This document shows, in pieces, positions 6,333-11,187 of a DNA stretch of 11,187 nt. The position numbers and the translations under genes are program-made. Positions within the stretch are counted from its first letter, which is position 1. Each line of letters opens with the position of its first letter. Origin of the DNA: an uncultured Slackia sp. (lineage in GTDB: Bacteria > Actinomycetota > Coriobacteriia > Coriobacteriales > Eggerthellaceae); NCBI GenBank assembly GCA_934646845.1, contig CAKUEV010000047.1:1-11187 (forward strand), written 5' to 3'. The notes below the pieces were generated by a model. That model was given only the letters and a program-made list of their open reading frames with translations, had not been told where the DNA came from and did not search any database.

Positions 6333-6416
6333 TCAATCCCCCTCCTCCGGGCTGGTCGCTCGGGGGAGGGAGCATTCGCGCAGGGGAAACCGCAAGGGTT
6401 GCGCGGGTGCTCTCCC
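6333..6416 (+). promoter_or_regulatory. strong hairpin(s) in the arcC-arcD gap
   Basis: GAGCATTCGCGCA (6370-6382) pairs with TGCGCGGGTGCTC (6400-6412) over 13 positions including two G-U pairs, and the inner loop contains CC-GCAA-GG, a GNRA-type tetraloop. Just upstream, a C-rich stretch (CCCCCTCC from about 6338) faces GGGGGAGGG (6362-6370), which could form a weaker, partly competing stem. There is no U-tract. As with the arcA-arcB gap, this suggests lowered or separately controlled expression of the transporter compared with the enzymes. Confidence 0.6.
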
Positions 6417-6432
6417 AGGAAAGGGGACTCCC

Positions 6433-7908
6433 ATGGCTGAGAAGACTAAGAAAAAAAAGGAACCCATTAGCTCCTTTAGTATTTTGCTCATCCTTTTGGT
6501 CGTTCTGGCCGTTATTTCGTGGATTGCTGCGGCAGCCACGGGCGGTACTGTTACGGCTGCATCTCTGTCAAACATTTTGACATCTCCGATTTATGGCTTC
6601 ACTGGTGCTCCTAGCGATATCGTTGAAGGTGCTGCGAACCCCGACACCTTCCCGGGCGGCGCACTTGAGGTTTGCTTCTTCGTTATGATCCTGGGCGGCT
6701 TCTTGGGCGTTATGACCAAGACGGGCGCTCTCGACAACGGCATTGCCGTGCTCGTGAAGAAGCTCAAGGGCAATGAGCTCGTTCTCATTCCCATTCTTAT
6801 GATTCTGTTCTCTATCGGTGGTACCACCTACGGCATGTGCGAAGAAACCGTGCCGTTCTACGTTCTGCTTGCAGCAACCATGTATGCTGCCGGCTTCGAT
6901 GCGATGGTTGGCTCGGCAGTCGTTCTGTTGGGTGCTGGCTGCGGCGTTTTGGGCTCTACGGTTAACCCGTTCGCCGTTGGCGCTGCGGTATCTTCGCTCG
7001 TTGACGCTGGTATCCAGGTGAACCAGGGCATCATCATCGCTCTGGGCGCCATCCTCTGGATTTCCACCACGGCTGTGTCCATCATCTATGTTATGAAGTA
7101 TGCCGCCAAGGTGAAGAAGGACAGGGGTTCGACGATCCTGTCTCTGCAGGAGCAGGAAGCCGAGAAAGAGAACTTCGGCAAGGACAACGCTCTTGAAGAC
7201 GTCACGCTCACCGGTCGTCAGAAGGGTGCCCTGATCGTGTTCGCCATCGCATTTATCGTGATGGTCATCAGCTTCATTCCTTGGGAAGACTTCGGTGTTG
7301 AAATCTTCCTCGGTTGGTCTGCCGTTATCACCGGCCTTCCGCTTGGTGAATGGTACTTCGTTGAGGCTGCGTGCTGGTTCTTCATCCTGGCCCTTATCAT
7401 CGCCGTGGTTGGCGGTCTTTCCGAGGCCGAAACGGTGAAGGCGTTTATCGACGGCACCGCAGACATGATGAGCGTTGTTATGATCATCGCTCTCGCTCGT
7501 GGCATCTCCATCCTGATGGCTGAAACCGGCATGTCCGACTGGATTCTGTTGAATGCTTCCAACGCTTTGCAGGGTGTCTCCGCGTTCATCTTCGCGCCGG
7601 CATCGTGGCTGCTCTACGTTGTGCTTTCGTTCTTGATTCCGTCGAGCTCCGGCATGGCAACTGTGTCCATGCCCATCATGGGTCCCTTGGCTGCGAACCT
7701 CGGTTTCTCGGTCGAGACCATGGTCATGATCTTCAGCTCCGCAAATGGCTTCGTGAACCTGTTCACTCCTACCTGCGGCGCAATCATGGGTGGCTTGGCA
7801 GTTGCTCATGTGCAGTACGGCACGTGGCTTAAGTGGGTAGGAAAACTGCTCGCGATATTGGCGGTCATCTGCTTGGTGATTGTCACAGTCGCAATGTGCA
7901 TACTCTAG
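6433..7908 (+). CDS. arcD: YfcC/DcuC-type membrane transporter, probable arginine/ornithine exchanger
   Basis: 491 residues with about 12 hydrophobic segments (the first at 14-36, the last at 467-489) and a charged central loop at about 222-262 (KVKKDRG...QEQEAEKENFGKDN). A Lys-rich N-terminus (KKKK) precedes the first helix. Family hallmarks: GTTYGMCEETVPFY (130-143), GSTVNPFAVGAA (174-185), IPSSSGMATVSMPIMGPLA (402-420) and SSANGFVNLFTPTCGAIMGG (435-454). These match the YfcC / C4-dicarboxylate anaerobic carrier-like family, which supplies the arcD gene in several Gram-positive arc operons, as opposed to the amino acid/polyamine antiporter ArcD of Pseudomonas. Substrate is inferred from the operon: import of arginine in exchange for ornithine. 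AGGAAAGGGG precedes the ATG. Peptide or dicarboxylate transport cannot be excluded from sequence alone. Confidence 0.85.
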   Translation: MAEKTKKKKEPISSFSILLILLVVLAVISWIAAAATGGTVTAASLSNILTSPIYGFTGAPSDIVEGAANPDTFPGGALEVCFFVMILGGFLGVMTKTGALDNGIAVLVKKLKGNELVLIPILMILFSIGGTTYGMCEETVPFYVLLAATMYAAGFDAMVGSAVVLLGAGCGVLGSTVNPFAVGAAVSSLVDAGIQVNQGIIIALGAILWISTTAVSIIYVMKYAAKVKKDRGSTILSLQEQEAEKENFGKDNALEDVTLTGRQKGALIVFAIAFIVMVISFIPWEDFGVEIFLGWSAVITGLPLGEWYFVEAACWFFILALIIAVVGGLSEAETVKAFIDGTADMMSVVMIIALARGISILMAETGMSDWILLNASNALQGVSAFIFAPASWLLYVVLSFLIPSSSGMATVSMPIMGPLAANLGFSVETMVMIFSSANGFVNLFTPTCGAIMGGLAVAHVQYGTWLKWVGKLLAILAVICLVIVTVAMCIL

Positions 7909-7954
7909 CGAGGTTTCTCCGGCTCTTTGTCTGGCGATAACCAAGGATACGATT

Positions 7955-7989
7955 CCTCCACGCGGGGTTGAGCCTCCGTCGTGTGGTGG
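7955..7989 (+). other. imperfect hairpin before the arc terminator
   Basis: CCTCCACGCG (7955-7964) faces CGTGTGGTGG (7980-7989): nine of ten positions pair, one as G-U, with a 15-base loop. It abuts the terminator stem at 7992 and could add to 3'-end protection of the arc mRNA. Confidence 0.4.
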
Positions 7990-7991
7990 AA

Positions 7992-8030
7992 AAAAGGAAC
8001 GGTCCCGAAAGGGGCCGTTCCTTTTGTTTT
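7992..8030 (+). terminator. very strong intrinsic terminator of the arc operon
   Basis: AAAAGGAACGGTCCC (7992-8006) pairs with GGGGCCGTTCCTTTT (8011-8025): 15 pairs with one G-U, closed by a GAAA tetraloop, followed by TTTTGTTTT (8022-8030). The A-run at the base may also let it stop transcripts on the opposite strand. It separates the arc operon from the GntR unit. Confidence 0.95.
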
Positions 8031-8049
8031 GTCTCGCTTGTTCGTGAAT

Positions 8050-8078
8050 TTGTCCCTTCTTGTTATATCTGTTATAGT
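8050..8078 (+). promoter_or_regulatory. promoter of the GntR-membrane protein operon
   Basis: TTGTCC (8050-8055), exactly 17 bases, then TATAGT (8073-8078). A start near 8085 gives a leader of only about 20 bases. This is the most convincing promoter in the window, and it sits inside the dyad at 8053-8098. Confidence 0.8.
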
Positions 8079-8098
8079 ACAGGTATAACAAGAAGGGA
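8053..8098 (+). promoter_or_regulatory. 46-bp near-perfect dyad, probable GntR operator
   Basis: TCCCTTCTTGTTATA (8053-8067) is the exact inverted copy of TATAACAAGAAGGGA (8084-8098). Inside, CTGT (8069-8072) matches ACAG (8079-8082), so 19 of 20 outer positions pair around the central TATAGT, which is the -10 box. The right arm also contains AAGAAGGG, the ribosome-binding site of the regulator. The dyad thus covers most of the promoter and the RBS. YtrA-type GntR repressors typically bind inverted repeats in their own promoters, so autorepression is the natural inference; a hairpin in the mRNA is not possible if transcription begins near 8085, which points to a DNA-level operator. Confidence 0.8.
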
Positions 8099-8105
8099 TA
8101 TTGTT

Positions 8106-8546
8106 ATGTACATTGTTGTTAACGACATGGTCGATGAGCCGCTATATATGCAGATTCGCTCGCAAATAATTGCCGGCATCGCACGAGGCGACCTAACGGC
8201 GGGCGATGCATTGCCAAGTGTGCGCCGCATGGCGAGCGATTTGGGTATTAACCTGCATACGGTCAATAAGGCATATGCCGTGTTGCGCGACGAAGGTTAT
8301 ATCGTGGTCAAGGGCCGTGCGGGCGCTTTCATAGCGGGGGCACAGGGCACGAACTCGTCGAATGAGGCTGCGGATAGCCAAATGGACGATGCGTTGCACG
8401 ACTTGGCTATGGCCTGGCGCGCTCGGGGTGGCACATTGGAAGGGTTTCTTGAGCGAGCGGCGGTTCAAGCGAATTACGCGTATGGACTGAAAAGAATCGA
8501 TGCCGAAGATGCGGGGGCTGAGAATCACCCCATTTGTGGCGACTAG
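8106..8546 (+). CDS. GntR family transcriptional regulator, YtrA type
   Basis: 146 residues. The winged helix-turn-helix is at about residues 10-78: EPLYMQIRSQIIAGIARGDLTAGDALPSVRRMASDLGINLHTVNKAYAVLRDEGYIVVKGRAGAFI in outline, with the GntR core LPSVRRMASDLGIN-HTVNKAY-L-DEGY intact. Only about 65 residues follow, mostly helical, with no room for a FadR- or UTRA-type effector domain; this is the layout of the YtrA subfamily. Such regulators usually repress a neighbouring transporter or membrane protein operon. The start at 8106 follows AAGAAGGG (8090-8097) by eight bases and gives the typical N-terminus; an upstream in-frame extension would cross the promoter and terminator. It overlaps nothing; the next gene starts nine bases after its stop, with AGGAGG (8545-8550) overlapping the stop codon. 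What signal it senses is unknown. Confidence 0.93.
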   Translation: MYIVVNDMVDEPLYMQIRSQIIAGIARGDLTAGDALPSVRRMASDLGINLHTVNKAYAVLRDEGYIVVKGRAGAFIAGAQGTNSSNEAADSQMDDALHDLAMAWRARGGTLEGFLERAAVQANYAYGLKRIDAEDAGAENHPICGD

Positions 8547-8555
8547 GAGGCGGCA

Positions 8556-9677
8556 ATGAATACGACGACAGCTCTTATGTACTCGGTATGCATGGTGATT
8601 CCTCTTTGCGGAATACTGGCTGCCATAGTTCCGTATCTTCAACGTCGCACCGAAGTGTTTGCGGTGACGGTTCCCTCTGCCGCTCAAAATGATGCGTACG
8701 TAAAGGGCCTCAAACGAAAATATGCTGTCATTATGCTTGCGGTTACGGCGGCGCTTACGCTCGCATGCGCAATGGCTGCGTATGCCCAGCGCCCTTTGGC
8801 TTTCTTCGTCTTGGTTATTGGCGGCACCTTCGCGCTGACGTTTGCATCATATGGCCTCATGCTTTTCTATCGTCGCCGCATGGTTTCGTATAAGGAAGAA
8901 CGCGGCTGGGTTGCGCAATCGCAGCAATTCGTCGCTTCCGTTGGGGCGGAGCCTGAAGGCTTTCCGCGGGGGCTGTCGCTGAAATGGAATTTGCTCTATA
9001 TTCCCGTGATTGCCGTTACGGTGGCAATAGCCGCCGTTGGGTATTCGTCTATGCCCGAATTGGTGCCAATGCACATAGGTTTTGATGGGGTGGTTGACGG
9101 ATGGGCTCAGAAGAGCGTTGGCGTTGTGTTGTTTCCCGTGCTGCTTGAGGTGTTTCTCGCCGTTATTTTGACGTTTTGCCATTGGCAAATGCTTGTGTCG
9201 AAGGCTTGGAAAGAGCCCGGTGCTCCCGCTTCTTCTGCCTGGGCTTACGGCATGTTCGTTCGGGCAAATTCAATTGTGCTGGTAGGCGGCGGAGTGCTGT
9301 TGACTATGGTCATGGGAGTTGCTTTCGAGCTGTATGTCGTCGGGGTTATTACGATTGGTGCTGCGGCAATCGTGACGCTTGTCGCGTGCATTCCGATGGT
9401 GGTTGCGTCTATTGCGGTAAGCGTGGTGTATGGGCAATGCGGATCGCGTGTATTCCTCCGCATGCAAACGAGTGATGCCATGCTCGTTGACGATGATGAT
9501 CATTGGAAGCTGGGCATTTTTTACTGGGCGCCCGAAGATGCGAGCCTGTTTGTGCCCGAGCGATTCGGCGTGGGTTGGACCATCAATTGCGCCCGCCCTG
9601 GAGCATGGGCAATTTTTGGCGGGGTCATTGTGCTTACTGTCGCTTTTGTCGCAGCGTCGTTTTTGATGGTGGGTTAA
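8556..9677 (+). CDS. DUF1648/DUF5808 domain membrane protein
   Basis: 373 residues, several hydrophobic segments: about 8-27, 55-76, 81-104, 146-163, 188-208, 238-256, 260-290 and 351-371. A DUF1648-like region covers about 145-195, with the characteristic extracytoplasmic-type motif MPELVPMHIGFDGVVDGW (Pro-x-x-H-x-x-x-x-G-x-x-D-G-W). Near the C-terminus, DDDDHWKLGIFYWAPEDASL (312-331) and FVPERFGVGWTINCARPGA (332-350) match the DUF5808 pattern (DD-x-W-x-x-G-x-F-Y ... G-x-G-W-x-x-N). DUF1648 is also found in SdpI-type immunity proteins of Bacillus; proteins of this two-domain kind often sit beside YtrA-type GntR genes. Function is not established: immunity to a membrane-active toxin or an envelope-stress role is only a guess. 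Start supported by AGGAGG five bases upstream. It is co-transcribed with the regulator. Confidence 0.9.
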   Translation: MNTTTALMYSVCMVIPLCGILAAIVPYLQRRTEVFAVTVPSAAQNDAYVKGLKRKYAVIMLAVTAALTLACAMAAYAQRPLAFFVLVIGGTFALTFASYGLMLFYRRRMVSYKEERGWVAQSQQFVASVGAEPEGFPRGLSLKWNLLYIPVIAVTVAIAAVGYSSMPELVPMHIGFDGVVDGWAQKSVGVVLFPVLLEVFLAVILTFCHWQMLVSKAWKEPGAPASSAWAYGMFVRANSIVLVGGGVLLTMVMGVAFELYVVGVITIGAAAIVTLVACIPMVVASIAVSVVYGQCGSRVFLRMQTSDAMLVDDDDHWKLGIFYWAPEDASLFVPERFGVGWTINCARPGAWAIFGGVIVLTVAFVAASFLMVG

Positions 9678-9800
9678 GTATTTTGCCGCGAAGTTCCTAA
9701 CCGTAAGAGCCCTTCCTGTTCTGGCTCGATGGGCGGGATGGGGTATGTGTTTCGTCGAGACGCGTTTTTATCCTATAGGCCGACTTTTTAAGGCTTACGC

Positions 9801-9833
9801 AATAGGCGCCGGATTCAATCCGACGCCTATTTT
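9801..9833 (+). terminator. intrinsic terminator between the convergent genes
   Basis: AATAGGCGCCGGAT (9801-9814) pairs with ATCCGACGCCTATT (9818-9831), 13 of 14 positions with one C-A mismatch and a 3-base loop, then TTC. It ends the GntR-membrane protein transcript 120 bases after its stop. In the opposite orientation the stem is the same but no good U-tract follows, so service to the minus-strand acetyltransferase is less certain. Confidence 0.75.
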
Positions 9834-9900
9834 CATTCAAAGGTATGCACTAAGGGCAAACCACCCGCTATGCAGGCGCTTTCGATATGGGGCGTTGTTG

Positions 9901-10341
9901 CTAGGAGCGCAAGACGGTCTTTTCCATCCAAATATGTGGCTGGCCTTCGTCTTCGTAGTCGACTTCGCCGAACCGCGTGTATCCCATGAGCCCATACCAG
10001 CCCTCGAGTCGAGCTTGGGCGTGCAGGCACATTTCGGTTGCTCCTGCCTCGATGGCAGCACGCTCGCATTCTTCGACGAGCATGCGCCCAAAACCCCCTT
10101 CGCGTTTTTCCGGGAGCACCGCTACGCGGCCAACGGCCCAGCGTGTTGATCCAGCGGGTTCGGGGAAGGTGCGAGCGCAGCCAGCTGGCTCGCCGTCTTT
10201 GTAAAGCACGATATGGATGCAGGTATTGTCGATGTCGTCGAATTCATCGGTGTAACCCTGCTCTTCCATAAAAACACGACGGCGAATCTCGAATGCGTCT
10301 TCTTTAACCTCTTGCCCGCGTTTTAGTGCGACGTTTGGCAT
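9901..10341 (-). CDS. GNAT family N-acetyltransferase
   Basis: 146 residues on the minus strand. Residues 13-38 (KEDAFEIRRRVFMEEQGYTDEFDDID) are the typical start of ElaA-like/YitI-like GNAT proteins. The acetyl-CoA loop is at about 71-91: GRVAVLPEKREGGFGRMLVEE, with the R-x-x-G-x-G signature at Arg80, Gly83 and Gly85. A C-terminal beta strand region GYTRFGEVDYEDEGQPHIWMEK completes the fold. GNAT enzymes move an acetyl group from acetyl-CoA to an amine; the substrate here cannot be told. The start at 10341 is supported by GAAGGAGG (minus strand, 10348-10355) six bases upstream; longer in-frame starts run through a hairpin and have non-conserved sequence. It is monocistronic and convergent with the preceding operon. 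Confidence 0.93.
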   Translation of the reverse strand: MPNVALKRGQEVKEDAFEIRRRVFMEEQGYTDEFDDIDNTCIHIVLYKDGEPAGCARTFPEPAGSTRWAVGRVAVLPEKREGGFGRMLVEECERAAIEAGATEMCLHAQARLEGWYGLMGYTRFGEVDYEDEGQPHIWMEKTVLRS

Positions 10342-10372
10342 GGCGTGCCTCCTTCGGTGTGAGCTTGGGGCA

Positions 10373-10401
10373 ATGATAACGAAAAAATGGAAGAAGAAAA
10401 G
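10373..10401 (-). promoter_or_regulatory. weak promoter candidate for the acetyltransferase gene
   Basis: On the minus strand, TATCAT (10373-10378) could be a -10 box; 17 bases upstream lies CTTTTC (10396-10401), a poor -35 match, within a T-rich stretch. It would give a leader of about 25 bases ahead of the good ribosome-binding site. Confidence 0.3.
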
Positions 10402-10413
10402 CATTGCATTCAG

Positions 10414-10439
10414 GCGGGCTGCAGAATGGTGCAGCCCGC
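10414..10439 (-). terminator. perfect G+C-rich hairpin, possible minus-strand terminator
   Basis: GCGGGCTGCA (10414-10423) pairs perfectly with TGCAGCCCGC (10430-10439) around a 6-base loop. Read on the minus strand it is followed, after about a dozen bases, by a pyrimidine-rich run (CTTTTCTTCTTCC, then TTTTTT), so the U-tract is displaced. It might insulate the acetyltransferase gene from transcription entering from the right. Confidence 0.4.
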
Positions 10440-10713
10440 AGCGACAAGTCGGGTGTCGGGTCGTATTCGGCTGATTGCCGCTGGAAACTGGCGCCGGTTT
10501 CTCTAGTTGCAAATAAGCAGCGAGGCAATGCAAGCGCTGAAAACTGAAGTGGGTGCACGGCGACTCCGAGCTCGTGCTGCATGCGTGTGGCGGTGTGGTG
10601 CGGCCCTTGGTGCGGTTTGTGGAGCAAATTGTGCTGCAATTTGTGGTGCACGGCGATGCAAACGAATGCGTTGAATCTGAATTGATATCGCGGCTTTAAA
10701 CAGTGGAGAAAAG
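10440..10713. other. gap without a recognised gene
   Basis: Between the acetyltransferase promoter area and the tRNA terminator I see no supported gene. Frames through it lack ribosome-binding sites and family resemblance. It contains a small hairpin CAAATTG (10625-10631) with CAATTTG (10637-10643), and a string of loosely repeated GTGGTGCGG/GGTGCGG/GTGGTGCACGG words between about 10592 and 10653, which is probably simple-sequence drift. Confidence 0.4.
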
Positions 10714-10743
10714 ATAATGGCTGCTCAGATGAGCAGCCATTAT
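10714..10743 (-). terminator. terminator of the tRNA-Val gene
   Basis: ATAATGGCTGCTCA (10714-10727) and TGAGCAGCCATTAT (10730-10743) are perfect inverted copies. On the minus strand the stem runs into CTTTTC, and it begins ten bases after the encoded CCA of the tRNA. Symmetric, so it could act on both strands. Confidence 0.85.
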
Positions 10744-10752
10744 GCGTTCAAA

Positions 10753-10827
<75 letters not shown>

Positions 10828-10837
10828 GCGAAAATTA

Positions 10838-10866
10838 ATTCTGCCATAACGAGACTTGTTTGTCAT
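10838..10866 (-). promoter_or_regulatory. probable promoter of the tRNA-Val gene
   Basis: On the minus strand ATGACA (10861-10866), exactly 17 bases, then CAGAAT (10838-10843). Both differ from consensus by one or two positions. The start would fall about four to seven bases before the mature 5' end at 10827, so the 5' leader removed by RNase P would be very short. Confidence 0.6.
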
Positions 10867-11187
10867 TGGGAAAAGTGAAATGCGTCGAATTGTGCAGGAA
10901 TGTACACGACTTAAGAAAAAGATAAAAAGGTCGTTTGAGCGCTCGAAGCTGCGCCGCCTTGCGTGGAGCATTCGCGCTATTGGAGCGAGGGCGGTTTTGC
11001 GTCGGTTTCGCGAAGCCAGGCATACGTGAAGCCGATGGAATCTGACGCATGTTCATGCCGAAATCGCATGCGAAATACAGGGAAAGCGAGGGATGCGCGC
11101 GGCAAAACGCAACGAAAACAAAGGGGAAATCGCATGTAAAGCGCATGCGCACGGGCAAGGTTTGGGCAAGGTTTCGCTGCCATGATG
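10867..11187. other. right-end gap without a convincing gene
   Basis: A plus-strand frame from ATG 10880 to TGA 11029 would give a 49-residue, very Arg/Lys-rich peptide, but it has no good ribosome-binding site and uses codons rare in the neighbouring genes. The far end has a tandem repeat GGCAAGGTTT (11154-11163 and 11165-11174), and words with CGCATG recur between 11066 and 11150. The ATG pair at 11182-11187 could begin a gene that leaves the window, but nothing upstream supports it. Confidence 0.35.

Noticed and set aside
10304..10651. 115-residue minus-strand frame rich in His/Gln/Pro
   Set aside because: It overlaps the start of the acetyltransferase gene and a perfect hairpin, and has no start signal.
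10880..11029. 49-residue very basic plus-strand frame
   Set aside because: Weak purine tract instead of a ribosome-binding site, and codons (CGA, ATA, AGG, ACA) rare in the genuine neighbours.

Overview
The window looks like a chromosomal segment of an anaerobic actinobacterium of the class Coriobacteriia (Eggerthellaceae-type, for example a Slackia-like organism). The evidence is indirect: moderately high G+C with strong C/G-ending codon preference in the arginine genes, the dnaX-ybaB-recR order, a complete arginine deiminase operon typical of arginine-fermenting Coriobacteriia, and a CCA-encoding tRNA. No 16S or other phylogenetic marker is present, so the genus is inference. I see no prophage, insertion sequence or CRISPR array.

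Layout. (1) 1-2128, plus strand: the 3' part of dnaX (DNA polymerase III tau/gamma, only its low-complexity tail), a YbaB/EbfC nucleoid-associated protein and recR, closed by a hairpin at 2168-2200. (2) 2129-2980: an 850-base gene-free region in three parts: a G+C-rich stretch with no recognised content, a block of hairpins ending in a textbook terminator (2361-2550, an unidentified RNA candidate), and an A+T-rich upstream region of the arc operon carrying many TATGCA/TGCATA elements and leader hairpins. (3) 2981-7908, plus strand: arcA, arcB, arcC and a YfcC/DcuC-type transporter (arcD role), closed by a very strong terminator at 7992-8030. (4) 8050-9677, plus strand: a GntR/YtrA-type repressor gene whose promoter lies inside a 46-bp near-perfect dyad, followed closely by a DUF1648/DUF5808 membrane protein; terminator at 9801-9833. 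(5) 9901-10341, minus strand: a GNAT acetyltransferase. (6) 10753-10827, minus strand: tRNA-Val(TAC) with its own promoter and terminator; the rest up to 11187 holds no convincing gene.

How the genes work together. ArcA deiminates arginine to citrulline and ammonia, ArcB phosphorolyses citrulline to ornithine and carbamoyl phosphate, ArcC uses carbamoyl phosphate to make ATP from ADP, and the transporter probably exchanges arginine for ornithine. Strong codon bias and good ribosome-binding sites suggest high expression. Two of the three intercistronic gaps contain strong hairpins without U-tracts, suggesting differential mRNA stability or partial attenuation inside the operon. The GntR gene and the membrane protein form a separate two-gene unit that is probably self-repressed. 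The dnaX-ybaB-recR cluster serves replication and recombination and is functionally separate.

No clear-cut new defence or mobile system is visible. The best candidates for something undescribed are the structured RNA block between recR and arcA, the operator-promoter dyad with its GntR/DUF1648-DUF5808 pair, and the repeated peptide motif in the DnaX tail.
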